Assembly: GCA_958295925.1 (NCBI GenBank)
Contig: OY282384.1
Coordinates: forward strand, 375,572 to 439,571
DNA length: 64,000 nucleotides
Source: an uncultured Acidimicrobiales bacterium
GTDB lineage: Bacteria; Actinomycetota; Acidimicrobiia; Acidimicrobiales; CATQHL01
Direction: 5' to 3'
In this document: positions 56,575-63,620 of the stretch, piece by piece
How the letters are laid out: each line of letters begins with the position of its first letter
Position numbering within the stretch: the first letter of the stretch is position 1
Notes under the pieces: generated by a model
Told to the model about the DNA's origin: nothing
Database searches by the model: none
Seen by the model: only the letters and a program-made list of their open reading frames with translations
Program-made: the position numbers and the translations under genes

Positions 56575-57105
56575 TTGGCTGACTGGAGACGAGGCTACGC
56601 CGCGAACGGCCAACCGATGTGGGTGAACTTCGACCGCGTGCAGCGGTACCGCACCGGCGAACCAATGGAGAAAACCACCGGTTTCATCCTAAGAGGCTAC
56701 GACCTGGTATTCGACTACGATGCGCCGGTAGTGGAATTCCTGGTAGAAACTTTCCACGAACGGCCGACGGACGACTTCGTCCGGTTGCCAACCTACGCCG
56801 AGCGTAGCGACAACCCTTACCAGACCGGAGTAGCGACCATTCGCCTGAAGGACATCGCCTACGTCAACCGGCTGCGTTACGAAACCGACAAGGAGGGAGT
56901 GCAGCTCTGGGAGCGGCACTGGTTCGAAATCCACGTCAAAGGCGCCGCGCCGTTGCTGACCTACCTGCACAACGCCGACTGGCCGGACAACTGGATCAGC
57001 CCGGACGCCTGGTACACCCAACCCGGCTCGGCGACCATCGACCTGGTGCCGGACTTCTCCGGCGAAATCCCCCAGCCGCAGGAGGGGGACGAGAAACCGG
57101 CCTAA
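56575..57105 (+). CDS. Hypothetical protein
   Basis: 176 residues from a TTG start, chosen because AAAGGAG lies eight bases before it and the protein begins sensibly (MADWRRGYAANGQPMWVNFD). Strand-rich and Trp/Tyr-rich (LVFDYDAPVVEFLVETFHER, HWFEIHVKGAAPLLTYLHNA). No cysteines, no membrane segment. Codon use is again GC-rich like most of the window. Family unknown. It lies just before the second ncRNA-like unit. Confidence 0.6.
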   Translation: MADWRRGYAANGQPMWVNFDRVQRYRTGEPMEKTTGFILRGYDLVFDYDAPVVEFLVETFHERPTDDFVRLPTYAERSDNPYQTGVATIRLKDIAYVNRLRYETDKEGVQLWERHWFEIHVKGAAPLLTYLHNADWPDNWISPDAWYTQPGSATIDLVPDFSGEIPQPQEGDEKPA

Positions 57106-57121
57106 TCGGAACGGCAGGCCA

Positions 57122-57150
57122 TTGACCGCAGGGAGCCAGCCTGCTAAAAT
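57122..57150 (+). promoter_or_regulatory. Sigma70 promoter
   Basis: TTGACC (57122-57127), 17-bp spacer, TAAAAT (57145-57150). It drives a short transcript that ends at the terminator 57229-57277. Confidence 0.7.
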
Positions 57151-57156
57151 AGAAAT

Positions 57157-57275
57157 GTCGTAGCGAAGCAGTCCTTTAGAATTCGCACCAGTCGAGCCAC
57201 TGTTTTTCCTTTCGTTAGGCGGTGGCAGCCCCAGTCCCGAGCTCGCCAGCTCGTTTAAGGGACTGGGGTCGACTT
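57157..57275 (+). ncRNA. Putative small RNA upstream of the VapE primase gene
   Basis: About 120 nt between a good promoter and a strong terminator. Besides the terminator stem it can form GCCACT/GGTGGC (57196-57226) with a 19-nt U-rich loop. No open frame. Plasmids often control replication-gene expression with a small RNA at this position, though those are usually antisense; here it is transcribed in the same direction and stops before the rep-type gene. Confidence 0.55.
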
Positions 57276-57277
57276 TT
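57229..57277 (+). terminator. Intrinsic terminator
   Basis: CCCCAGTCCC (57229-57238) pairs with GGGACTGGGG (57259-57268), with an inner GAGC/GCTC stem; TCGACTTTT follows. Confidence 0.85.
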
Positions 57278-57297
57278 GCCCCAGGCCAAACAGCCCC

Positions 57298-57327
57298 TTG
57301 ACAGGACCAAACCCCACAGGGTAAATT
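57298..57327 (+). promoter_or_regulatory. Sigma70 promoter of the VapE gene
   Basis: TTGACA (57298-57303), 18-bp spacer, TAAATT (57322-57327). It leaves a leader of about 75 nt before the ATG at 57408. Confidence 0.65.
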
Positions 57328-57407
57328 AGAGGCAGCCCTGAAAACTCCCCTACGGCCTGGCGAGCCGGAACGGCGGAGAGGGTGAATAACGAAAGGAGGT
57401 GGCACAC

Positions 57408-59813
57408 ATGGTGTCACTTAAACTGGAAAGCCCGCCTCAGACCAACGCCCCTAGCCCCAGCGACGACCGCATCACCCACCACGAACTGGCACTAGCCCTC
57501 CGCGCCAAGGGCAACCTGGTATTCGGCCCAGACGCCAACGGCCAATACCAGACCACCACGACTCTCTGCCACGGGGGCGATTCCCCAAAGAAGCTCTACA
57601 TCTCCACCTCCGGCCAGGGCGGCTTCCTCGCCTACTGCCATACCAAAGCGTGCGGACGCGGCAACCAGGGCGAACTGGGAAAGCGGCTCCTCGAAGCCGC
57701 CGGGATCGCCCGGCGACGCCTGCCCCAGCATTACCAACAACACCGTGACGACAAATGGCTGGTCAAGACCTTCAAAGCCCCCGGGAGAATCCGGAAGGAA
57801 TACCGGCGGAATTGGCCGGAGGACTGGAACGAGAGCCAGACCCACTGTCCCAACCCTATCGACAAGGGCGGACGAACCCAGTGCCTCAGGCCGAGGAATG
57901 ACCCGCACAAACACATGTGGACCGATCCCGGGAGCCACAGGGACGTCGAGTGCGACATCACCATCGGGAACGACACCGACATAATCTACCTGACCGAGGG
58001 AGGAAAGGCGTCCTACGCCCTGAACCGAGCCGGGTATAACGCAGCCTCATGGCTGGGCGGAGCCAACTCCATCCGATTGGTGGACCTGCGACCGTTGCAC
58101 GGGAAGCACATCATCGCGTGGCCCGACAACGACAAAGGCGGACTAGGGACCCGGGCCATGCAGTGGGCCGGCTACCTCCTGAAGGAGAAAGTAGCCTCTT
58201 TCTCCATATTGCCCCCATACGACGCCGGGCGCGACGGCGCCGACGCCGCAGATTGCCCTCGCAAGGAGCTGGCAAGCCACCTGGCCAAGGCCAAACCGTA
58301 CGAGCCGGAGAACGAGCCAGGGACCGACGAGGCTATCAACACCAAGGAAGAGGAGAACAAGAAGACAGAAATTCCACCCAGGGAAGAGCCAGCCACGCCA
58401 GGAGCAGGAGAGGAAGCGCCCAAGGCATTGACAACAGCCACAGGCCAGCAGACCCCATCCGTACCACGAACGGGGTTTACCAGCAGCGGAGCTCCAATCA
58501 AATTGGAGCTGGAAGACTCCGTCGACGGGATCAAGCAAGGACTGGAACACCTGGGCGTCCAGATACGCTACAACAAGCGCATGGAGGGGCCCGAGGCATC
58601 AGAGAACGGCGGAGAGACCTGGGACAACCTGGAAGACCTCTACGAGGCCCACCTGCGCCAGCTGCTGGAAGAGAACTGCGACGTAATCAACCACAAGAAC
58701 GGCAAGACCAAGCGCGCAGAGTGGGTGGACACCCGCTGGTACCGGCTGATGAAGAGCCTCCAACACCGGGAGCAGTGCGACCCCTTCAGAGACTACCTGG
58801 AAGCCCTGCCGGCCTGGGACGGGATACCCCGCCTGGAACGGATGCTGCACAACATCCTGCTGGCCGACGACACGCCGCTCAACGCGGCAGCCGGCCGCTG
58901 CTTCATGATCGGCGCCGTCGCCCGGACCTACAAGCCCGGCACGAAGTTCGATTGGATCCTGACCCTCATCGGGCCGCAGGGCGGCGGCAAGTCCTCCTTC
59001 GCCCGCCACCTGGTGCCAAGCCCGGACTTCTACAGCAGCAGCGTGGACTTCACCAAGAGCGACAAGGAAGTATGGGAGGGCTGCGGCCAAGCAGTAATCA
59101 CCGAGTTTCCCGAAATGGCCGGCCTGACCGGCAGAAGGATGGACTACGCGAAAGCGTTCATCACCAAGGAGACGGACCGCTTCCGTCCAGCCTACGGACA
59201 CCGGAGCATCCGGAAGGACCGGATGTGGATCGGCATAGCCACCGCCAATCCCAAGGCGAACGGCATCCTGCCGCATGACGAGACCGGGCAACGCCGTTTC
59301 GTATGCGTGGAGGTGCACGCCGAAGAAGGACAACAGCCCATCGTCGTAGAGGCGTTGGAAGCCGACCGGGACCAGCTCTGGGCCGAGGCACTCTACGCCT
59401 ACCGCAGCGGCGAAAGCCAGGAGTTCCCCTACGAACTGATCGGCGACCGGGACGCAGCCAACGCCAAGTACACCAAGACCAACGAGGCCATTGAAGAGAC
59501 GGTCAACCAGCTGACCGACCAGGGCAAGTCGATGCCCATCGGAAAGATAGTAGAGGCCTGCGGGGAGAAACCCACCGACCAAGGGGCCCAGGCCCGAGTG
59601 AGACCGATACTGATCAAACTAGGGTGGACGCAGCCACAACACGCGACCAGGGACACGACACTGGAACGGAAGGACCAAGTGAACCGTTGGTGGAAGCCCC
59701 CAACCCCGTTGGTGCTACCGATAGTAGAGAAAGTAGTAGAGAAAGCAGGGGAAACGGCCGCCCAGCGGGAGGAGAAAGCCGTGCAACAGGAACTGGCCCA
59801 CCAAACAGGGTAA
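57408..59813 (+). CDS. Primase-helicase with TOPRIM-like and VapE domains
   Basis: 801 residues, the likely replication initiator of this DNA. N-terminal 90: a Cys/His zinc-binding unit (TLCHGGDSPKKLYIS, LAYCHTKACGRG) as in primases. About 185-260: TOPRIM-like YLTEGGKASYALNRAGYNAA and IIAWPDNDKGGLG. Then a disordered Glu/Pro linker (305-360) and a VapE/superfamily 3-like ATPase: LPAWDGIPRLERMLHNILLA, TLIGPQGGGKSSFARHLVPS (Walker A near 521), VITEFPEMAGLTGRRMDYAK and WIGIATANPKANGILPHDE. AAAGGAGGT lies six bases before the ATG at 57408, the strongest ribosome site seen here; a GTG at 57399 is less likely. It sits after its own promoter, an ncRNA-like unit, and before an 830-bp gene-poor stretch. 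Confidence 0.9.
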   Translation: MVSLKLESPPQTNAPSPSDDRITHHELALALRAKGNLVFGPDANGQYQTTTTLCHGGDSPKKLYISTSGQGGFLAYCHTKACGRGNQGELGKRLLEAAGIARRRLPQHYQQHRDDKWLVKTFKAPGRIRKEYRRNWPEDWNESQTHCPNPIDKGGRTQCLRPRNDPHKHMWTDPGSHRDVECDITIGNDTDIIYLTEGGKASYALNRAGYNAASWLGGANSIRLVDLRPLHGKHIIAWPDNDKGGLGTRAMQWAGYLLKEKVASFSILPPYDAGRDGADAADCPRKELASHLAKAKPYEPENEPGTDEAINTKEEENKKTEIPPREEPATPGAGEEAPKALTTATGQQTPSVPRTGFTSSGAPIKLELEDSVDGIKQGLEHLGVQIRYNKRMEGPEASENGGETWDNLEDLYEAHLRQLLEENCDVINHKNGKTKRAEWVDTRWYRLMKSLQHREQCDPFRDYLEALPAWDGIPRLERMLHNILLADDTPLNAAAGRCFMIGAVARTYKPGTKFDWILTLIGPQGGGKSSFARHLVPSPDFYSSSVDFTKSDKEVWEGCGQAVITEFPEMAGLTGRRMDYAKAFITKETDRFRPAYGHRSIRKDRMWIGIATANPKANGILPHDETGQRRFVCVEVHAEEGQQPIVVEALEADRDQLWAEALYAYRSGESQEFPYELIGDRDAANAKYTKTNEAIEETVNQLTDQGKSMPIGKIVEACGEKPTDQGAQARVRPILIKLGWTQPQHATRDTTLERKDQVNRWWKPPTPLVLPIVEKVVEKAGETAAQREEKAVQQELAHQTG

Positions 59814-59878
59814 GCAGGACCGTGCCGGGAACGATAGCTGAATAGACAAGGACCGGACAGCCGGAGGACGAGAGAACG

Positions 59879-60013
59879 ATGGCCTCAATTCCACCGCCAG
59901 CAAGGCGGGGAAGAAGCACGCCCGAGAGAGAAGGACGACACACTCCACTAAGAGATAACAGCCGCCGACGGCGGGAAAAGGAGCACGACGCCCCACCTAA
60001 CCGACCAAGATAG
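59879..60013 (+). CDS. Possible small basic protein, 44 residues
   Basis: MASIPPPARRGRSTPEREGR, then HTPLRDNSRRRREKEHDAPP: highly basic, low complexity. GGAGG lies 16 bases before the ATG, too far to be convincing. It may be a real DNA-binding peptide or a chance frame in a gene-poor stretch. Kept only because nothing else explains this part. Confidence 0.25.
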   Translation: MASIPPPARRGRSTPEREGRHTPLRDNSRRRREKEHDAPPNRPR

Positions 60014-60367
60014 AGGCGCCCCACCGAGCAGTAGCACGGAAAAGCCAGCAGAAAGAAAAAAGGTAGCGCCGCAGCCAAGGCCGCCAGGCCAGTAAGGCCA
60101 CTCCCGACCAGGCTAACTACCCCTAAAAGGGCCCACCAGGGCCAGCCTCAAGCAGGCTACACGGGGCATACGCCCCGACACCCACCGGCGAAACAACTCC
60201 CCGTTGGCACAACGCTCAACAATTGCAAAAAAGCGGGGGCACCAGCCGCCGGGAACCTAGCCACGCCCAACTCCCAAGGAAGCGACGCCGAGAGCGACAG
60301 GAGAACCCCACCAGTAGAAAGAAAAAGGGGCGAAACTGCCGTGGTAACGGAGCATTTCCAACAGGGC

Positions 60368-60386
60368 GAAAAAGGAACCCTTTTTC
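60368..60386 (+). terminator. Hairpin with T-rich 3' side
   Basis: GAAAAAGG, loop AAC, CCTTTTTC, then TTTA. It can act as a terminator on either strand, or be part of an origin structure. Confidence 0.5.
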
Positions 60387-60643
60387 TTTACAACTGCAGA
60401 ATAGCGGATGAGCAGCGCTTTTCAACAATTGCGGGACTACTGGAGAGAAACCAACGGAAAGAAAAGTAGTTCCGTTACCACACAGGCCCTAACCTTCTGC
60501 CCGACAGGGGAGACAACGCCCCGGGCGTAGTTTTCCCGGTCTGGAGCGAGGGGGCCGGTGGGCGGAGAGGACTCGTCTATCCCGTCCATCCCACTGCGAC
60601 CATGCCCGCAAGAACCAACAGACCCACCAGGTGGAGGTGAGAC

Positions 60644-61279
60644 ATGACCATGCAGCAGCAAGCAAACGAACCGGCCACGCCCCTGGAGAACCCCCTGGCC
60701 GCCCCCGGGCTCTACTATCTACCAGACTTCCTGACCCCGGAGCAGCAGGCCTTCCTGGTGGCCCAGGTGGACGCCGCCGTCGACCAATGGCGGAGCGACC
60801 TCTCCCGCCGCACCCAGCACTACGGCTGGCGCTACGACTACCAGGCCAAAGCCATCACCCCGGATATGTACCTTGGGCAATTGCCCAACTGGCTGGAGCC
60901 GGTAGCCCAGCTACTACAGAACACCCTGGTCCACCCGGTAACCAACCAGCCCCTGTTCGTAGAGACCCCCACCCAGTGCATCGTCAACGAGTATATTGGC
61001 AGCCAGGGCATCGCCGAGCATACCGACCACCCCGGCTTCGGCCCGGCGATTGCCACCATCAGCCTGCTGGACGACCGGCCGATGCACTTCGGCCGAAGAT
61101 ATAAGCAGCCGGCCGGCGCAGTCGAACTGTCAGCCGGCTCCTGCCTGCTGATGACCGAGGGGAGTCGATCCGTCTGGACCCATGAAATCAAGAGAGACCA
61201 GGCCGTGCCGCGGAACGCCCGCCGGCTGTCGCTGACCTTCCGCACCGTGCGGAACCGGGACAACCGGAACGACAGATAA
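60644..61279 (+). CDS. alkB: AlkB-type 2-oxoglutarate/Fe(II) dioxygenase
   Basis: 211 residues. It removes alkyl groups from bases in DNA or RNA by oxidation. GLYYLPDFLTPEQQAFLVAQ opens the domain; IVNEYIGSQGIAEHTDHPGF has the iron-binding HxD near 126-128; SVWTHEIKRD holds the distal His near 181; and ARRLSLTFRTVR has the 2-oxoglutarate Arg. YGWRYDYQAK is the usual substrate-lid region. Length and motif order fit the AlkB family. On mobile DNA it may undo damage or host-made modification. GGTGGAGGTGAGAC precedes the ATG; a second ATG follows at 60650. Confidence 0.9.
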   Translation: MTMQQQANEPATPLENPLAAPGLYYLPDFLTPEQQAFLVAQVDAAVDQWRSDLSRRTQHYGWRYDYQAKAITPDMYLGQLPNWLEPVAQLLQNTLVHPVTNQPLFVETPTQCIVNEYIGSQGIAEHTDHPGFGPAIATISLLDDRPMHFGRRYKQPAGAVELSAGSCLLMTEGSRSVWTHEIKRDQAVPRNARRLSLTFRTVRNRDNRNDR

Positions 61280-61349
61280 CACAGTGGGTAGCACGGTGGA
61301 TAGACCGACAAGTACAAGGAGCCGGCCGCCATCCCCCAGCAGCCCCCGG

Positions 61350-61382
61350 CATTGATACAACATTGATACAACATTGATACAA
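61350..61382 (+). repeat. 11-bp tandem repeat, 3 copies
   Basis: CATTGATACAA three times, perfect. The last unit runs into TACAAT (61378-61383), which with TTGATA at 61353 and a 19-bp gap may form a weak promoter whose strength would depend on copy number. Confidence 0.85.
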
Positions 61383-61407
61383 TAGGGATCCAGGGAATTG
61401 ACAGCGT

Positions 61408-61441
61408 TGACTCCATCCCTGACTCCATCCCTGACCCCATG
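61408..61441 (+). repeat. 12-bp tandem repeat, about 2.8 copies
   Basis: TGACTCCATCCC twice, then TGACCCCAT. It is followed at 61453-61466 by the dyad GCCCG-GTAT-CGGGC. Both lie in the leader of the 61484 gene. Confidence 0.8.
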
Positions 61442-61483
61442 ATTGGAATGACGCCCGGTATCGGGCAGAAGGAGGAAACCACC

Positions 61484-61660
61484 ATGGCCAGACCCGAAGG
61501 GGAAGACCAAGCCTGGGACCGCTGGAGCCGCCGCGATTGGAAGAAGCGGAGCAAGCGGGGCCACCGGTACAACAACCTGAAGTGCCTGCTGCAGGTCGGC
61601 CTGCGGTTGGAGAAGGAGGCCCGGGAGGCCGCCGCCGGGAAGCGCGCCAAAGGGCATTGA
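61484..61660 (+). CDS. Small basic protein, 58 residues
   Basis: MARPEGEDQAWDRWSRRDWK, then KRSKRGHRYNNLKCLLQVGL and a Lys/Ala helix. Rich in Arg, Lys and Trp; helical; it could bind nucleic acid. AGAAGGAGGAAACCACC gives a strong ribosome site. The upstream repeats and dyad suggest regulated expression. The frame is open from 61439, but the ATG at 61484 is clearly favoured. Unknown family. Confidence 0.65.
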   Translation: MARPEGEDQAWDRWSRRDWKKRSKRGHRYNNLKCLLQVGLRLEKEAREAAAGKRAKGH

Positions 61661-61787
61661 AGACGCACCGGCTAGAGACAAAAAACCACCCAAGCTGACG
61701 ACCCAAGCTAATGGCCAAGCCGACGACTCGAGCCAACGACCCAAGCTGACAAGCTGACGACCGTTGAACGCAACACAAGCGAGGACG

Positions 61788-62495
61788 ATGATGACGACGG
61801 GAAGTGAAAGGCCCCCGCGCCCGCCCCGGCCCAGGGCGAACGCCCGCAGAGGGCAGAACGACTACCACGAAGGCGAGGAGCGGACCATCGACCCCAACTG
61901 GGACAAGAGACTACCCGGGCACCGCCGGCCACGAATGGTAGAGGACGAGGAACGCCCCAACTTCCCCACCAGCCGGCCCGGCCGCCACGACCCGTGCCAG
62001 ATCGCCAACTTCTTTATACTGCACGGAGTGGGCGCGGGTAAGCCGATCAACGCCCAGCAGATCGAAGCCCTGGTCTTCCTGGCCCACGGCCATCTGCTGG
62101 CCCGCCATCAGCAGAATTTATTGACCCAGACCTTCCACGTAGGGCACCAAGGGCCGGTGTTGCCCAGCCTGCATAAGCAGCTGAGCTACTACAGCGACAC
62201 ACCGCTCACCACGCCCTTGTCAGCCTTGGAAACCAAGTACACCAAGGAACAGACCCAGGTCTTGAACGAAGTCTATGCCAAGTATCAAGGCCACAGCGGG
62301 GCAGAATTGGCGGAAGTCTGCCACCAGGAGCACAACCCCTGGTACCTGGCCTGGCAGAAGTACCGCGGGCCGGCGCCGATACCGGACGAGATGGTCCGGA
62401 AGGAGTTCCTGGCGCTGTGGCCCGAGCTGGCGGTTCCAATACCGGCCCAAACACCGGCCCAAACGCCGGCCCAAACGCCGGGAACGGCAGAGTAA
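61788..62495 (+). CDS. Panacea-domain (DUF4065/GepA-like) protein
   Basis: 235 residues. A disordered basic N-terminus (about 70) precedes DPCQIANFFILHGVGAGKPI, then IEALVFLAHGHLLARHQQNL, HVGHQGPVLPSLHKQLSYYS, and ALETKYTKEQTQVLNEVYAK with HSGAELAEVCHQEHNPWYLA. The cxxAnfFi...i...l..L.ylahg...a...f.. GPV layout is that of Panacea-domain proteins, which act as antitoxins to many toxin folds. No toxin gene is adjacent. A 12-bp repeat encodes AQTP near the end. Starts at 61788 and 61791 are both possible (GAGGACG upstream). A paralogue with an amber codon lies 130 bp downstream, past tRNA-Gln. Confidence 0.75.
   Translation: MMTTGSERPPRPPRPRANARRGQNDYHEGEERTIDPNWDKRLPGHRRPRMVEDEERPNFPTSRPGRHDPCQIANFFILHGVGAGKPINAQQIEALVFLAHGHLLARHQQNLLTQTFHVGHQGPVLPSLHKQLSYYSDTPLTTPLSALETKYTKEQTQVLNEVYAKYQGHSGAELAEVCHQEHNPWYLAWQKYRGPAPIPDEMVRKEFLALWPELAVPIPAQTPAQTPAQTPGTAE
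62442..62477 (+). repeat. 12-bp tandem repeat, 3 copies, in frame
   Basis: CCGGCCCAAACr three times. It encodes the PAQT repeat at the end of the Panacea-domain protein. Confidence 0.85.
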
Positions 62496-62503
62496 CCGAA
62501 CCC

Positions 62504-62578
62504 AGCTGATTGGTGTATTGGCCAGCACGCAGGTCTTTGAAGCCTGAAGACAGGGTTCGATTCCCTGATCAGCTGCCA
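62504..62578 (+). tRNA. tRNA-Gln (anticodon TTG)
   Basis: 75 nt with encoded CCA. Acceptor AGCTGAT/ATCAGCT, anticodon stem CAGGT/GCCTG, loop CTTTGAA, T-arm CAGGG TTCGATT CCCTG. It reads CAA. It begins eight bases after the stop of the Panacea gene. Confidence 0.93.
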
Positions 62579-62627
62579 CCCCCGCAAGATAGCCCCAATA
62601 ATCCTCAATCATAAGGAGGAATCAACC

Positions 62628-63206
62628 ATGACTCAACTCTTGGAGAGAATCGGGGGCCGGCCCAAAGGCAGGCACGACGTGGAGGACAGCGAGCACTGCC
62701 TGGACCCGTGCCAAGTGGCCAACGACTTCATAGTCCGCGGAGAAGTTCACGGCCAGCGGATAACCGGGCTGCAGGCCAACAAGCTGACTTATTTAGCCCA
62801 CGCCTGGATGCTGGCCCTCCACGACCAGCCATTGATAAGAGGCGGCTTCTAGGCCTGGCCCTACGGCCCGCTGAACGAAGTGGTCTACTACCGCCTGAGC
62901 CATTACGGCGGCGAACCGGTGGCCCTCATGGCCAGCAAAGACCGGGAATACACCCCGCTGGAGCAGTCGATCATCGACCAGACCTGGGACCGCTACCGGC
63001 ACCTGGACCCGATCACCCTGGCCGGGCGGTGCAACAAGAAGCATGGCGCCTGGCACCAGGCTTGGCAGAAGTACGGCCCGGCCCGAGCGCCGATTCGCAA
63101 CGAGCGATTGCGCGCCGAGTTTGCAGCCATCTACCAGAGATGGGAGAAAGAACAGAAGGGCAAGGCCGGTAGCCAGCAGCAGCGGCAGGCCAGCCCTGCA
63201 GTATAG
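62628..63206 (+). pseudogene. Panacea-domain paralogue with in-frame amber codon
   Basis: From the ATG at 62628 (behind AAGGAGGAATCAACC) the frame codes for DPCQVANDFIVRGEVHGQRI, LQANKLTYLAHAWMLALHDQ, then IRGGF, a TAG at 62850-62852, and goes on in frame with AWPYGPLNEVVYYRLSHYGG, EQSIIDQTWDRYRHLDPITL and HGAWHQAWQKYGPAR to the stop at 63206. Family members have F-E/x-A-W-x-YGP at this point, so the TAG replaces one residue of the core. Everything else is intact over 192 codons. It is either a fresh nonsense mutation or a codon read through in the host. Confidence 0.75.
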
Positions 63207-63228
63207 GGACGAGACACCACCCCACCCC

Positions 63229-63302
63229 AGCTCTGTAGTGTAAAGGAATCACGCGGGTTTCTGGAGCCCGAGATCTGGGTTCGATTCCCAGCGGAGCTGC
63301 CA
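63229..63302 (+). tRNA. tRNA-Gln (anticodon CTG)
   Basis: 74 nt with encoded CCA. Acceptor AGCTCTG/CGGAGCT with one wobble, anticodon stem CGGGT/GCCCG, loop TTCTGGA, T-arm CTGGG TTCGATT CCCAG. It reads CAG. It starts 22 bases after the stop of the amber-bearing gene. It is related to the tRNA-Gln at 62504, so the pair may have arisen by duplication. Confidence 0.93.
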
Positions 63303-63360
63303 AGCAGGTCGCTAGACTTTCCCACTGGCCCCCCGGCCCCATCTTCCCCGGCCTGGCAAG

Positions 63361-63412
63361 CTATGATTGGGGCTATGGTTGGAGCTACGGTTGGGGCTAT
63401 GGTTGGGGCTAC
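63361..63412 (+). repeat. 12-bp tandem repeat, about 4.3 copies
   Basis: Units CTATGGTTGGGG with few changes. In one frame they would encode Gly/Tyr/Trp repeats, in another IGAM/VGAT. Confidence 0.85.
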
Positions 63413-63498
63413 AACGGGGGGCGACGCGACAGCCGCCATGATGGCTGCCGCCGGAAGGCGGGAAGACCGGCCAGCAGCCGGTGGAACCTACGAGAACC

Positions 63499-63539
63499 AA
63501 GCCAATCGAGAACTAAGCCAATCGAGAACTAAGCCAATC
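63499..63539 (+). repeat. 16-bp tandem repeat, 2.5 copies
   Basis: AAGCCAATCGAGAACT twice, perfect, then AAGCCAATC. Confidence 0.85.
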
Positions 63540-63620
63540 CCAACAGATGGGAATACCAGGCCCCAACCCTGGAGAGAGAACCCCCTAAACTCCATTACAG
63601 AGGAGGTATGAGTAGAGACC

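Larger units (their letters stand above)
59814..60643 (+). other. 830-bp gene-poor, hairpin-rich stretch, origin candidate
   Basis: Only one weak small frame (59879-60013). It contains AGCCT-CAAGC-AGGCT (60144-60158), CGGGGC-ATAC-GCCCCG (60162-60177), a hairpin at 60368-60386, and two direct copies of TCAACAATTGC (near 60218 and 60423). Composition varies from very G-rich to short A/T runs. Downstream of a primase gene, such a region is a usual place for a replication origin. Confidence 0.5.
63303..63620 (+). other. 318-bp gene-poor stretch with two tandem repeats
   Basis: It holds the 12-bp repeat at 63361-63412 and a 16-bp repeat at 63499-63539. A frame from ATG 63363 (MIGAMVGATVGAMVGATTGG, 82 residues) is open but has no ribosome site, so I do not call it. 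AGGAGGT at 63601 serves the next gene. Confidence 0.5.

Noticed and set aside
58049-59278. 409-codon open frame inside the primase gene
   Set aside because: It is a frame shadow of the VapE gene with Arg/Gly/Pro-rich composition, which is usual for GC-rich genes. The VapE frame has clear domains.
60223-60411. 62-codon basic frame in the gene-poor stretch
   Set aside because: TTG start without ribosome site, and it runs through a hairpin. Composition is unlike the other genes.
63229-63302. Amber suppressor tRNA
   Set aside because: The anticodon is CTG, not CTA. Many genes in the window end in TAG, so general TAG recoding is not supported.
63363-63611. 82-codon frame over the 12-bp repeat
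   Set aside because: No ribosome site, and two other frames are open through the same repeat. There is no evidence to choose any of them.
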